Made by a program: the position numbers and the translations under genes
Part shown: piece by piece, positions 17,160-26,954 of the stretch
How positions within the stretch are numbered: position 1 is the first letter of the stretch
Layout of the letters: every line of letters starts with the position of its first letter
Source: Bradyrhizobium iriomotense
GTDB lineage: Bacteria > Pseudomonadota > Alphaproteobacteria > Rhizobiales > Xanthobacteraceae
Assembly: GCF_018129405.1 (NCBI RefSeq)
Contig: NZ_JAFCLP010000012.1
Location: 124,001-188,000, forward strand
DNA length: 64,000 nt
Direction: 5' to 3'
Notes under the pieces: model-generated
Databases searched by the model: none
Told to the model about the DNA's origin: nothing
What the model saw: the letters and a program-made list of their open reading frames with translations, nothing else

Positions 17160-18059
17160 ATGCGGCTCTTCAACATCCTTGCGCTTCTGCCTCTGCTGGC
17201 CCTGGTGACCGCGTCGCCCCTGTGCGCTCAGGTCACGTTCGGTGCATCGGGTGCGGAAGGCGAGCCATTTCGTCGGCAGGAGTGGCGTGTGCCCTCGCCG
17301 GACGCCGGCATCGCTGCGCACGCGCTGCTGTTTCGGCCCGCTGGCGCCGGTCCGTTCCGGCTTGCGGTCATCGCGCACGCTTCGACGCAGAACACGTTGC
17401 GTCGTGCGCAGATGCCGCAACCGGAGTATCGCGTGCTCGCAGCGTTCCTCGTCTCGCGCGGATTTGCCGTGCTGGTGCCGGAGCGGCTCGGCCATGGTGC
17501 GACCGGCGGGCGCTATGTCGAGGACCAGGGTGGTTGCGACGAGGCGGACTATCTGCACTCCGGCCGCGCGACGGCCGAAGAAATCTCGCTCGCGCTGGAC
17601 CATTTGCGCAAGCAGGATTTCATCCGCAAGGATGCCGCGATCGTGATCGGCCATTCCGCCGGTGGATGGGGCGCGCTGGCGTTTGCCAATGCCGATCCAA
17701 AGGCGATTTCCGCCATCATCGCGTTTGCGCCCGGGCGCGGCGGCCACGCCAATGACGAGCCGAGCCGGATCTGTGCGCCAGATGCGCTTCTGGCGGCGGC
17801 GACCGAATTCGGCAAGGCGGCGCGGATTCCCGTCACATGGTTCGTCGCAAGCAATGACAGCTATTTTGCGCCGGCATTCTCGAAATCGTTGGCGGATGCC
17901 TTTCGCAGCGCCGGCGGCAAAGTCGATTTCCGCGCATTGCCGGCGGTCGGCACCGAGGGGCACTGGATGATCGAGACCGAAGCCGGCGTGAAAGCCGCTG
18001 GCATCGAACTCGAACGTACGCTGAACCAGCCGAAACCAATGGCGACCAAGAAACCATGA
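17160..18059 (+). CDS. secreted alpha/beta hydrolase (dienelactone-hydrolase-like)
   Basis: This is a 299-residue protein with a Sec signal peptide (MRLFNILALLPLLALVTASP). The fold shows the oxyanion strand LAVIAHAST, nucleophile elbow GHSAGGWGA with Ser, a late Asp candidate in VASNDSYF and His in GTEGHWMI. LVPERLGHGATGG marks the loop after strand 4. It acts in the periplasm on an unknown ester. The DUF2269 gene overlaps its stop by 4 bases (ATGA), so the two are translationally coupled. Confidence 0.83.
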   Translation: MRLFNILALLPLLALVTASPLCAQVTFGASGAEGEPFRRQEWRVPSPDAGIAAHALLFRPAGAGPFRLAVIAHASTQNTLRRAQMPQPEYRVLAAFLVSRGFAVLVPERLGHGATGGRYVEDQGGCDEADYLHSGRATAEEISLALDHLRKQDFIRKDAAIVIGHSAGGWGALAFANADPKAISAIIAFAPGRGGHANDEPSRICAPDALLAAATEFGKAARIPVTWFVASNDSYFAPAFSKSLADAFRSAGGKVDFRALPAVGTEGHWMIETEAGVKAAGIELERTLNQPKPMATKKP

Positions 18060-18523
18060 CGCTGTATTTCCTGGTCAAATTCTTCCATGTGCTCGGCGCC
18101 ATCGTCATTCTCGGCACCGGGACCGGCATCGCCTTCTTCATGCTGATGGCGCATCGCACGCAGGATGCGGAGTTCGTCGCACGCACCGCTTCGGTCGTGG
18201 TGATCGCGGATGCGATCTTCACGCTGTCGGCCGTGGTTCTCCAGCCGGTCAGCGGCGGCGTGCTGATGATGCTCTCCGCGACGTCGATCACGGAGCGCTG
18301 GCTGCTGGCCTCACTCGCGCTCTATGCCATTGCCGGCTTGTTCTGGGTGCCGGTCGTCTTCATGCAGATCGAGATGCGCGATCTCGCGCGCAAGGCTGCC
18401 GATCAGCGCACGGCGCTGCCGGAACGCTATTTCGTGCTATTCCGCCGCTGGTTCGCGTTCGGCTTCCCCGGCTTCGGTGCGACGATGCTGATCCTCTGGC
18501 TGATGGTCGCAAAGCCGTTTTGA
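18056..18523 (+). CDS. DUF2269 family inner-membrane protein
   Basis: This 155-residue protein has four hydrophobic helices (about residues 3-30, 42-65, 80-103, 133-152), and its first helix carries the conserved KFFHVLGAIVILGTG of the DUF2269 family. A conserved His in that helix is reminiscent of haem- or metal-binding membrane proteins, but no activity is known. It is coupled by a 4-base overlap to the upstream hydrolase and followed 8 bases later by the SDR-DoxX gene, so it is the middle member of an operon. Confidence 0.85.
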   Translation: MTLYFLVKFFHVLGAIVILGTGTGIAFFMLMAHRTQDAEFVARTASVVVIADAIFTLSAVVLQPVSGGVLMMLSATSITERWLLASLALYAIAGLFWVPVVFMQIEMRDLARKAADQRTALPERYFVLFRRWFAFGFPGFGATMLILWLMVAKPF

Positions 18524-18531
18524 GGGACGCG

Positions 18532-19851
18532 ATGACCCGAAAAACCATCTTGGTGCTCGGCGCCTCCGGCCTGATCGGCCGCTTCGTCACCGATGATCTG
18601 CGTGCGCGGGGTTTTCGCGTGATCGGTGTCGCCCGCAGCCTGTCGCCGGCGCAGAGGATGAGCGCGCTGGATCTCGAATTGCCGATCCTCTCGCTCGATG
18701 CGGCGGCGCTGAAACGGCTCCTGAGCGAGCATTCCGTCGATCTCGTCGTGAACTGCCTCGGCGTGCTCCAGGATGGTCCGGGTCGCAACACGGGCGCCGT
18801 GCATCGCGATTTCGTCGCGCGGCTGCTTCAGGCCGTCGCCGGCAGCGGCCGTGCGGTCCGGCTGGTCCACATCTCGATTCCCGGCACCGCTGATGCCGAT
18901 CGGACGGCCTTTGCGACGACCAAGCGCGAGGCCGAACGGCTGATCGCGGCATCAGGCATTCCCTATGCCATCCTGCGCCCCGGCTTCGTGGTCGCACCGT
19001 CCGCCTATGGCGGCAGTGCGATGCTCCGCGCGCTCGCTGCCTTTCCGCTGGACCCGCCGGAAAAGGAGATGGCGACGCCATTTCAGCCCGTTGCGGTCGA
19101 GGATATCTCGGCCACCATCGCCTGGCTGGCCGCGCGCGACATCGACGATGCCTCCGTCGAAGCCGTGGCTTGGGACCTGATGCAGGTTGAGCCGGCTACC
19201 ATGGCTGGCGTCATCAAGCAGTTTCGCCTCGCATTCGGCACAGCCGGCTGGCCGCGCCTCCCAATGCCGACCTTCATGCTCGGCCTCGGGGCAAAGATCG
19301 GCGATTTCGCCAGTTATCTCGGCTGGATGCCGCCGATGCGCTCCACTGCCATTGCCGAGCTCCGCCGCGGCGTGATGGGCGATCCGTCCGCCTGGATCGC
19401 TGCGACAGGCATCACGCCGAAGACGCTGGCTGAGACGATCGGACGCCACCCCGCCACCATCCAGGACAAATGGTTCGCGCGGCTGTTCCTTGCGAAGGCG
19501 CTGATCTTCGCGAGCCTGGTCGCGTTCTGGATCGTCTCCGGCTTCATCGCGCTGTTCGTGTCCCATCGCGCCGCCGCCGGCATCTTGAGCACGCACAACT
19601 TTCCGCCCGCGCTGGTCGATCCCATCACCATCGGCACCAGCCTGATGGACATGAGCATCGGCGTGCTGATTGCCTTCCGCCGCACGGCGGCCGTAGGCTT
19701 GGTCGCGGGCATTTTGGCCTCGCTCGGCTACATGTTCGGCGCGGCGATTCTCACGCCCGACCTCTGGATCGAGCCGCTCGGCGCGCTGGTGAAGACCGGA
19801 CCAGCCATCGTACTGATGCTGGTGGCACTGCTTATGCTGGATAACCGATAG
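18532..19851 (+). CDS. SDR-type NAD(P)-binding protein fused to DoxX-like membrane domain
   Basis: This is a ~439-residue fusion. Residues ~1-300 are an atypical SDR (NmrA/YbjT-like) with VLGASGLIGRFV at the cofactor site and YAILRPGFVVAPSAYGG. Residues ~315-439 contain four hydrophobic helices of the DoxX-like type (HNFPPALVDPITIGTSLMDM between helices 1 and 2). The combination suggests a membrane-tethered oxidoreductase using quinone or a lipid substrate, an inference only. I chose ATG 18532 with GAGGGA upstream; a TTG at 18520 is in frame but lies on the ribosome site. Its stop overlaps a family E repeat. Confidence 0.84.
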   Translation: MTRKTILVLGASGLIGRFVTDDLRARGFRVIGVARSLSPAQRMSALDLELPILSLDAAALKRLLSEHSVDLVVNCLGVLQDGPGRNTGAVHRDFVARLLQAVAGSGRAVRLVHISIPGTADADRTAFATTKREAERLIAASGIPYAILRPGFVVAPSAYGGSAMLRALAAFPLDPPEKEMATPFQPVAVEDISATIAWLAARDIDDASVEAVAWDLMQVEPATMAGVIKQFRLAFGTAGWPRLPMPTFMLGLGAKIGDFASYLGWMPPMRSTAIAELRRGVMGDPSAWIAATGITPKTLAETIGRHPATIQDKWFARLFLAKALIFASLVAFWIVSGFIALFVSHRAAAGILSTHNFPPALVDPITIGTSLMDMSIGVLIAFRRTAAVGLVAGILASLGYMFGAAILTPDLWIEPLGALVKTGPAIVLMLVALLMLDNR

Positions 19852-19905
19852 CGTTTTCGCGCGAAGTGGATTCCGGGTCGCGTGAAGAAAACGCGTCAAG
19901 AAGAG
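19850..19905. repeat. interspersed repeat, family E (partial, inverted)
   Basis: AGCGTTTTCGCGCGAAGTGG...AAGAAAACGCGTCAAGAA is the reverse complement of the second half of the copy at 11644-11740. It begins inside the stop codon of the SDR-DoxX gene and supplies the leader of the next gene. Confidence 0.75.
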
Positions 19906-19911
19906 AAGCTG

Positions 19912-20319
19912 ATGAGCAAATGGCCGGACGATGACGTCATCCTGTTCGACGGCGTCTGCATCTTCTGCTCACGCTGGGTGCGCTTCGTCGCCAGGCGCGA
20001 TACGGCGAAGCGATTTCGCTTCACGCCGATCCAGTCGGATTACGGGGCGCGCTTGGCGCGCACGTTCGGCATCGATCCGGATGATCCTGATACCAACGCG
20101 GTGGTCCATGGCGGCGAAGTGTTCATGAAGTCGGATGCTGCGCTGACGGTGTTGTCACAGCTCCCCGGCTGGGGCTGGGTGCGCGCATTGTTCGTCGTGC
20201 CAAAGCCGCTGCGGGACCCCGTCTACAACCTCATCGCGCGCAACCGCTATCGCATCTTCGGGAAGTATGATGCCTGCTTCGTGCCTGATGCGGATTTGCG
20301 GGCGCGGGTGATCGAGTAG
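19912..20319 (+). CDS. DCC family thiol-disulfide oxidoreductase (DUF393)
   Basis: This is a ~135-residue protein with the DCC signature DGVCIFCSRWVRFVARRD (DGxCxxC), followed by FRFTPIQSD and a C-terminal YDACFVPD. DUF393 proteins look thioredoxin-like and probably carry out thiol redox chemistry; partners are unknown. I chose ATG 19912 with AAGAGAAG upstream. The in-frame ATG/GTG codons further upstream are inside a family E repeat and would give a false ten-residue N-terminus. Confidence 0.85.
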   Translation: MSKWPDDDVILFDGVCIFCSRWVRFVARRDTAKRFRFTPIQSDYGARLARTFGIDPDDPDTNAVVHGGEVFMKSDAALTVLSQLPGWGWVRALFVVPKPLRDPVYNLIARNRYRIFGKYDACFVPDADLRARVIE

Positions 20320-20357
20320 TTCGTCATTGCGAGCGTAGCGGCACCCGCAAATTCGGT

Positions 20358-20498
20358 GTCGTCCCGGCGGAGGCCGGGACCCATAACCACAGGGCGCAGT
20401 TTGGCGAAGACTGGAAGTAAAGGGATCAATCCGCGGTACGAGCACCGTGGTTCATTGAGAAATCACGCGGTATGGGTCCCGGCCTTCGCCGGGACGAC
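20358..20498. repeat. long inverted repeat, family A
   Basis: GTCGTCCCGGCGGAGGCCGG and GGCCTTCGCCGGGACGAC form the arms. The middle shares CCATAACCACAGGGCG and GGCGAAGACT with the copy at 46442. It lies between convergent genes. Confidence 0.85.
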
Positions 20499-20531
20499 GC
20501 TGGAGTATGACGCCGCATCGACGGCGTTCAG

Positions 20532-21779
20532 TCAGTGCTTATCCATTGCCGCCAGCACTTCCTTCGCCGCCCGCTCGCCACTATCCCGCGCGCCATGCGC
20601 CGTCGTGAAGAAGGTGGGCGACGTCGCTTCGCCTGCGAAGAACAATCGCCCATCCACCGGCGCAGCCAGTACGGCACGATCGCCCGCATGCCCTGGCAGC
20701 GCATGCGAATAGGATCCTCGCGCATAGGGATCACGGGCCCAGCGCGACTCGTACAGCGGCTTCAGCTTGCGGCGGATATCGTTGCCGAGGAAGCCCGCGA
20801 TCTCGTCGATGCTGTGCGCGGCGATGGCGCCTTCGCCGGCGTCTTCAAGGTCGCGCGCAAAGCTGCCGCCGAAAAAGCCTTCGATGCAGGGCTGGCCGAA
20901 CGGGCGGATGTGGTAAGTGCCCATCTCCGTGCGCATGGTGGCGCCGCGCAAATTGCCTTCTTTTGGAAAAGCTTCGGCATCACTCAGCGCCAGCGTCACC
21001 TTGTCGTCGACGCCGAGCGGCAGGCCGGCCGCGGCATCGACCTTGGCGGGGAGTGGCGGCGAGAAGCGGATCGCCTCATCGGCGATCAGATTTGTCGGGA
21101 CGGTGACGATCACCTTGCTGGCATCCAGTGTGCCCCGCGACGTCTCGATGCGGATGCGCTTGCCCGAATGATCGATCAGCGTGACGCTGCAGTTCAGCGC
21201 CACCGGGCAGGGCGCACCATAGGCCGTAACAAGCGAGCCATAGCCGCGACGGACGCGCCAATTGAGGTTCGTGTCCTCATAGGCGTCCCAGTCCAGCGTG
21301 GACATGTCCTTCAGTTCGCAGCCGTTGATATAGGTCGAGATCGCGTCGATCATCGGATTCCAGCGATTGCCCGGCTCCAGACTCAGGCTCGCGGGCTCGT
21401 CCTTGCCCTTCTGTGCCGCCTGCCAGAGACGTTCATAGAACGCATCCATCGCGCGCATGAAATCGTCGCGCTCGCTTTGCGGAAAGGCATTGCCGAAGGC
21501 GCGCTCGCGCCAGGGCGGCAGGTCCTTGTTGAGTTCGAAACCGAGCTGTTTGGCGATTTCGACGAAGGAGTTTTTGTCCGCCGAATGCAGCCAGCCGCAG
21601 CCGACGTCGAAGGTCACGTCAGGCGAGGCCTGGACGGTCCAGGCCCGGCCGCCGAGCCGGTCGCGAGCCTCCAGCACGATTACCGAGAGACCGGAGCCGT
21701 GCAGCGCATGCGCTGCGCCGAGGCCGGCGGCACCGGCGCCGATGATCGCGACGTCGACGGAGGAGGGCAGGGAGGTCAT
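20532..21779 (-). CDS. flavin-containing amine oxidase family protein
   Basis: This is a 415-residue FAD enzyme. The N-terminal dinucleotide site AIIGAGAAGLGAAHAL is followed by VLEARDRLGGRAWT, the classic GxGxxG plus ARDRxGGR motif of monoamine/polyamine oxidases. The C-terminal FFAGEATSPTFFTTAHGA closes the FAD site. It would oxidise an amine with O2 or another acceptor in the cytosol. No signal peptide is visible. The substrate cannot be told; plant-type LSD1/PAO relatives are the closest architecture. Single gene. Confidence 0.87.
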   Translation of the reverse strand: MTSLPSSVDVAIIGAGAAGLGAAHALHGSGLSVIVLEARDRLGGRAWTVQASPDVTFDVGCGWLHSADKNSFVEIAKQLGFELNKDLPPWRERAFGNAFPQSERDDFMRAMDAFYERLWQAAQKGKDEPASLSLEPGNRWNPMIDAISTYINGCELKDMSTLDWDAYEDTNLNWRVRRGYGSLVTAYGAPCPVALNCSVTLIDHSGKRIRIETSRGTLDASKVIVTVPTNLIADEAIRFSPPLPAKVDAAAGLPLGVDDKVTLALSDAEAFPKEGNLRGATMRTEMGTYHIRPFGQPCIEGFFGGSFARDLEDAGEGAIAAHSIDEIAGFLGNDIRRKLKPLYESRWARDPYARGSYSHALPGHAGDRAVLAAPVDGRLFFAGEATSPTFFTTAHGARDSGERAAKEVLAAMDKH

Positions 21780-21845
21780 GGGCGGGCTCTAGCACGTTCG
21801 TGAAGAGTGCTGAAGCCGCCACGCGCACAACTGTCATCGCTCGGC

Positions 21846-21933
21846 ATGACCGGGCGACCAGTATTCCAGAGACGGTCGTTGTAGAGCCGAGAAGCCGCGG
21901 CGTACTGGATTCCCCGCCTTCGCGGGGAATGAC
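21846..21933. repeat. palindromic repeat, family C
   Basis: ATGACCGGGCGACCAGTATTCC...CCGCGGCGTACTGGATTCCCC ending in CGGGGAATGAC. Related copies at 34865-34966 (inverted) and 56869-57034. It lies between typA and the amine oxidase promoter. Confidence 0.8.
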
Positions 21934-21953
21934 AGCGAGCGAGAGCGGTGGCC

Positions 21954-23780
<1,827 letters not shown>

Positions 23781-23890
23781 GTGTGAGCTTCTTTGCGGTC
23801 GAACAATGGGTTAAGCGCGATCTCGCCGGCCAGACCGGGACCTCTTCACGGACAACGCTGGAAACGTGGAAAACGGGGCCTGCTTCGCCC

Positions 23891-23920
23891 AAAAAGGAAG
23901 CCCGGTCAGCTCGACCGGGC
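23891..23920 (-). terminator. Rho-independent terminator of the radical SAM operon
   Basis: On the minus strand, GCCCGGTC and GACCGGGC form an 8-bp stem with a 5-base loop (23900-23920), followed by a T-run (23895-23891). It lies 100 bases past the last gene of the 24.0-26.7 kb operon and 110 bases before typA. Confidence 0.78.
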
Positions 23921-24019
23921 ACCCTACGCGTTTGCGGCGCAATATATGCAAAAACCGCCAAAAAACAATGTGTTCTTTGGCCCTTGGTTGACTGAATTTT
24001 GTCCGGGAATTCCCGGGGC

Positions 24020-24304
24020 TTAAGGCTGGGTTCCGGGGTGGGCGGGGGCCTTTCGCCCCTTGATCGCCGCCCAGATCAGGACAACGCCTCCGATGCCGAC
24101 GACCACGCCCAGAAAGACCAGCGGGGCGATGTCGGACTCGATCCGGCCGCTCTCGGATATCGAGATTCCGCCGAACAGGACTGCGCAGAGGCCCGGCAGC
24201 AGCAGGATGATGCCTGAGACCACCATGAGCGCAGTCAGGCAGCCGCTGCGCGCCTGATGGGCCGTTGGAATGGGGGGGAGGTTAGGCCGTGGCGTATCGC
24301 TCAA
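24020..24304 (-). CDS. small two-helix membrane protein, copy 2 of paralogous pair
   Basis: This 94-residue protein has a Pro-rich cytoplasmic start (MSDTPRPNLPPIP) and two hydrophobic helices (about residues 22-45 and 61-84). The segment SGCLTALMVVSGIILLLPGL is nearly shared with the preceding gene's SGCLTLFLVIAGIVLLLPGL, so they are tandem duplicates. The start is TTG with GGGA upstream, 15 bases after the previous stop. It is the last gene of the Lgt-like/radical SAM operon. The function is unknown; a role as an accessory membrane subunit is inferred from position only. Confidence 0.72.
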   Translation of the reverse strand: MSDTPRPNLPPIPTAHQARSGCLTALMVVSGIILLLPGLCAVLFGGISISESGRIESDIAPLVFLGVVVGIGGVVLIWAAIKGRKAPAHPGTQP

Positions 24305-24319
24305 GGTGGAGATCCCGTG

Positions 24320-24601
24320 TTAACGGCGGCGCGCAAAGCTTTTTATTCCAATCACAACGCCCAGAACGGCAAGTGCGGCTCCCACGAGGGGGATGCCCAA
24401 AACAACAATCACAAAAGGATCGGAGGTGGCGTTCGGCTTTTTGAGTTCAGAGTAAAACAAGACTCCCGTGCAAAGCCCAGGCAGGAGCAAGACAATTCCT
24501 GCAATGACGAGAAACAATGTTAGACATCCACTGGGCGAATCTATCCAGGGCGCCTGCGGCTGAGATCGATCAGGCGGAGGTGGAGTGCCGGCATCGCTCA
24601 C
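24320..24601 (-). CDS. small two-helix membrane protein, copy 1 of paralogous pair
   Basis: This 93-residue protein starts at GTG 24601, which overlaps the stop of the radical SAM gene (GTGA, 4 bases) and has GAAGGGG upstream, so the two are translationally coupled. It has a Pro-rich N-terminus, helix 1 (~residues 24-50), a short polar loop (SELKKPNATSD) and helix 2 (~62-86), then a basic tail FARRR. A much longer upstream reading of the same frame runs antisense-like through the radical SAM gene and is not real. The function is unknown. Confidence 0.75.
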   Translation of the reverse strand: MSDAGTPPPPDRSQPQAPWIDSPSGCLTLFLVIAGIVLLLPGLCTGVLFYSELKKPNATSDPFVIVVLGIPLVGAALAVLGVVIGIKSFARRR

Positions 24602-26043
24602 CGCGGCACCCCTTCGCCCTGCCTCACCTCGCGATAGGTCTGCCCGGCCAGCGCCGCGCGGATGCTGTCGATCTTTCCATTGCGGTAGAACAGGTTGTAG
24701 GTGTCGAACGGAATGATCGCGCCCTGCTCCGTCACGAAATGGATGCAGCTGCGCTTGACGTTGCCGACGCAGAAATTGAAGCGGTCGAGAAACTGCACGA
24801 TGGTGACGCGGAAAACGTTCTCGTAAGAGAGCCCTTCCGGCACCTGAAAGCTCGGCAGGCAGCACAAGAGTTCGCAGACGCGCTCGGAGGTGTTGAGCGG
24901 GCCCGACGACAGCGAGAACAGGTCGATGAATTTTTCCCGCAGCATCGGATATTTTTCCGGGCTGATGGTGTTGGGCATCACCGCAACCAGTTGCTCCTGC
25001 GGGATCAGCGAGGTCAGCGGCAGCACCTTCTCGCCATTGCGCAGGCCATAGCCGATCGAGATGCTTTCGGGGTTGCAGGGCAGCGGGATCATGTCCTTGT
25101 CGCCGAACACGCCGGTCTCGACCACGCGCTTGCGGATCTCCGACAGCATGATGCGGTCGGTGGTCTTGTCGAAATGCTCGTTGCGGCCGGCATCCTGCAC
25201 CGGCTGCAACGTGACGCCGCGCACGCATTTCCAGGTCAGGGCGTGGCGAACGATGTCGCCGATCTCGGCATCGTTGACGCCGCGCTTGATGGTCGCGACC
25301 AGCGTGGTCGAGACGCCAAAATGCTCGAGATTCTCCAGCGCCTGCTGGCGGATTTTTCGTAAATCCGCGCCGCGCAGATTGATCAGCGCATCGCGCTGAA
25401 GCGAATCGAACTGGAGATAGACCTCCAGCCCGCGCCTGTTCTCGGCGAGCCGCGCCACAAAGTCCTTTTCGCGGGCGATGCGCAGGCCGTTGGTGTTGAT
25501 CATGACGTGGCGGATCGGGCGGGCGCGCACGGCGTCCAGGATCTCGAAGAAATCAGGATGCAGCGTCGGCTCGCCGCCGGAAATCTGTACGAGGTCGGGC
25601 TCGCCTTCGCTCGCGACCAGCGCGTCGAGCATCTTCTCGACCGTCGCGAGCGGCGTGAATTTCGTTCGTGCGGGCGAAGATTCGGCGAAGCAGACCGGGC
25701 AGGTGAGGTTGCAGTGCTCGGTGATCTCGATCAGCGCCAGGCAGGAATGCTGCTCGTGGTCGGGACAGAGGCCGCAATCATAGGGACAGCCGAATTCGGT
25801 GCGCTGCTGGAATTGCAGCGGCCGGTCGCCCGGCTTGATGAAATCCTTGCACAGGCGCCAATAGGCGGCGTCCGTCGACACCAGCGTCGACTGCACGCCA
25901 TGCTCCTTGCAGCGCTTTTCGTACCAGACCTCGTTGCCCTGGATCTGTATCTTGGTCGGCACCAGCTTCAGGCAGGTCTCGCAGAGGGATTGGGTCTGGC
26001 CCCAGAAGATGTAGGGACGCGACTTACGCAACGGCGCGTTCAT
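24598..26043 (-). CDS. radical SAM protein of COG1964 / tetraether-lipid-synthase (Tes) type
   Basis: This is a 481-residue protein. The order of motifs matches the COG1964 family that includes archaeal Tes. There is an N-terminal zinc-ribbon-like set (Cys21, Cys24, Cys45 with KEHG), then GCPYDCGLCPDHEQHS (Cys86, 90, 93). The radical SAM cluster EHCNLTCPVC follows (Cys111, 115, 118), then GGEPTLHP (~156-163), and a C-terminal RSCIHFVTEQG...PFDTYNLFYR segment. Tes joins lipid tails by forming C-C bonds between unactivated methyls. Whether this bacterial member does the same is unknown. The start is ATG 26043, overlapping the Lgt-like gene by 20 bases. Confidence 0.85.
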   Translation of the reverse strand: MNAPLRKSRPYIFWGQTQSLCETCLKLVPTKIQIQGNEVWYEKRCKEHGVQSTLVSTDAAYWRLCKDFIKPGDRPLQFQQRTEFGCPYDCGLCPDHEQHSCLALIEITEHCNLTCPVCFAESSPARTKFTPLATVEKMLDALVASEGEPDLVQISGGEPTLHPDFFEILDAVRARPIRHVMINTNGLRIAREKDFVARLAENRRGLEVYLQFDSLQRDALINLRGADLRKIRQQALENLEHFGVSTTLVATIKRGVNDAEIGDIVRHALTWKCVRGVTLQPVQDAGRNEHFDKTTDRIMLSEIRKRVVETGVFGDKDMIPLPCNPESISIGYGLRNGEKVLPLTSLIPQEQLVAVMPNTISPEKYPMLREKFIDLFSLSSGPLNTSERVCELLCCLPSFQVPEGLSYENVFRVTIVQFLDRFNFCVGNVKRSCIHFVTEQGAIIPFDTYNLFYRNGKIDSIRAALAGQTYREVRQGEGVPR

Positions 26044-26740
26044 GCACGGGTCTCGCTTTGGGCGCCGTCGCCAGCATGACGGCGGCATAGAGCAGGATGG
26101 ACAGCGACAGCAGGTGAAACAGGGTGAAGGGGCCGATCAGCGTGCCGTAAGGCTTGAGGAATTCCCACAGGAAGCGTTGCGCTCCGTAACAGGCGAGCAC
26201 CAGGTAGAAACCATTGGTGATCGTGAATGCGTTCCGGTTCAAGACCGCCAGCACATAGACAAGCGCGAATAGGGCCATGGCCGCGCTCTCGTAGAGCTGC
26301 ACGGGATGGCGGAGAACGCCGTCGCCGAAGTCATGGCCGAAGGGCAGCGCCGTCGGCGTGCCGTAGGTGAAGTCGTCGAGGCCCGCGAAATAGCAGCCGA
26401 GCCGGCCGATCGCGATGCCGAGCGCCAGCGGCAGCGCAAACCGGGCGCCGGTTCGGACCGTGATCCCTGCGGACCATTTGTAGAGCTCGATCGCCACGAT
26501 GCCACCGGCCAGCGCGCCCTCGACCGAGCGCGCAATGCCGCTCTGACCCGACAACCACAGATTGGCGGACCCGAACAGATAGGCGCCAACGCCGGCGCCG
26601 AACACCAGCGCGGCGATATAGGGCAGCTCGAAGGATTGCGCCGGAAACTGCAATCCCCGTCGCGACAGCCAGGACAGCGCGGCCGCCGCCGCCAGCCACG
26701 CCGCAATGTCGAAGACCGTGTGAAGGAGTGCCCCGCTCAT
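26024..26740 (-). CDS. Lgt-like polytopic membrane protein (prolipoprotein diacylglyceryl transferase family, divergent)
   Basis: This 238-residue protein has about seven hydrophobic helices and family motifs GRLGC (residues 112-116), HPVQLYE (145-151) and RFLWEF (189-194). These equal the Lgt GRxGN, HPxQLYE and Arg/Glu pair. Two deviations are visible: the Asn of GRxGN is Cys, and no HGG motif is evident where Lgt has its catalytic His region (ALAGG instead). It may therefore transfer a different lipid group or act on a different acceptor. It is the first gene of the operon with the radical SAM enzyme (20-base overlap). A housekeeping lgt would be expected elsewhere in the genome. Confidence 0.8.
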   Translation of the reverse strand: MSGALLHTVFDIAAWLAAAAALSWLSRRGLQFPAQSFELPYIAALVFGAGVGAYLFGSANLWLSGQSGIARSVEGALAGGIVAIELYKWSAGITVRTGARFALPLALGIAIGRLGCYFAGLDDFTYGTPTALPFGHDFGDGVLRHPVQLYESAAMALFALVYVLAVLNRNAFTITNGFYLVLACYGAQRFLWEFLKPYGTLIGPFTLFHLLSLSILLYAAVMLATAPKARPVHERAVA

Positions 26741-26792
26741 GCGGGGAAGAGTATAGCACGGCGACGTTCAGAAAAGCGCGCCGCGCGTTACT

Positions 26793-26935
26793 GTGCCCTC
26801 TCCCCCTGCGGGAGAGGGCAGCTCCGCCATTAGCCACAAGCTCATTGGGGTGAGGGGTCTCTCTCGGCGGACGAACTCGTGGAGAGAACCCCTCATCCGG
26901 CGCTTCGCGCCACCTTCTCCCGCAAGGGGAGAAGG
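26793..26935. repeat. inverted repeat, family F
   Basis: TGCCCTCTCCCCCTGCGGGAGAGGGCA is itself a hairpin. Outer arms TGGGGTGAGGGGTCTCTC and GAGAGAACCCCTCATCC, then CCTTCTCCCGCAAGGGGAGAAGG, give three nested hairpins. It fills the gap between the Crp/Fnr gene and the Lgt-like gene. Confidence 0.8.
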
Positions 26936-26954
26936 AAGAAGCAAGATTGCGCCT

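Noticed and set aside
24320-25228. 302-codon minus-strand frame that covers part of the radical SAM gene
   Set aside because: Only its last 93 codons, from the GTG at 24601, look like a protein; the upstream part is an out-of-frame reading of the radical SAM gene.
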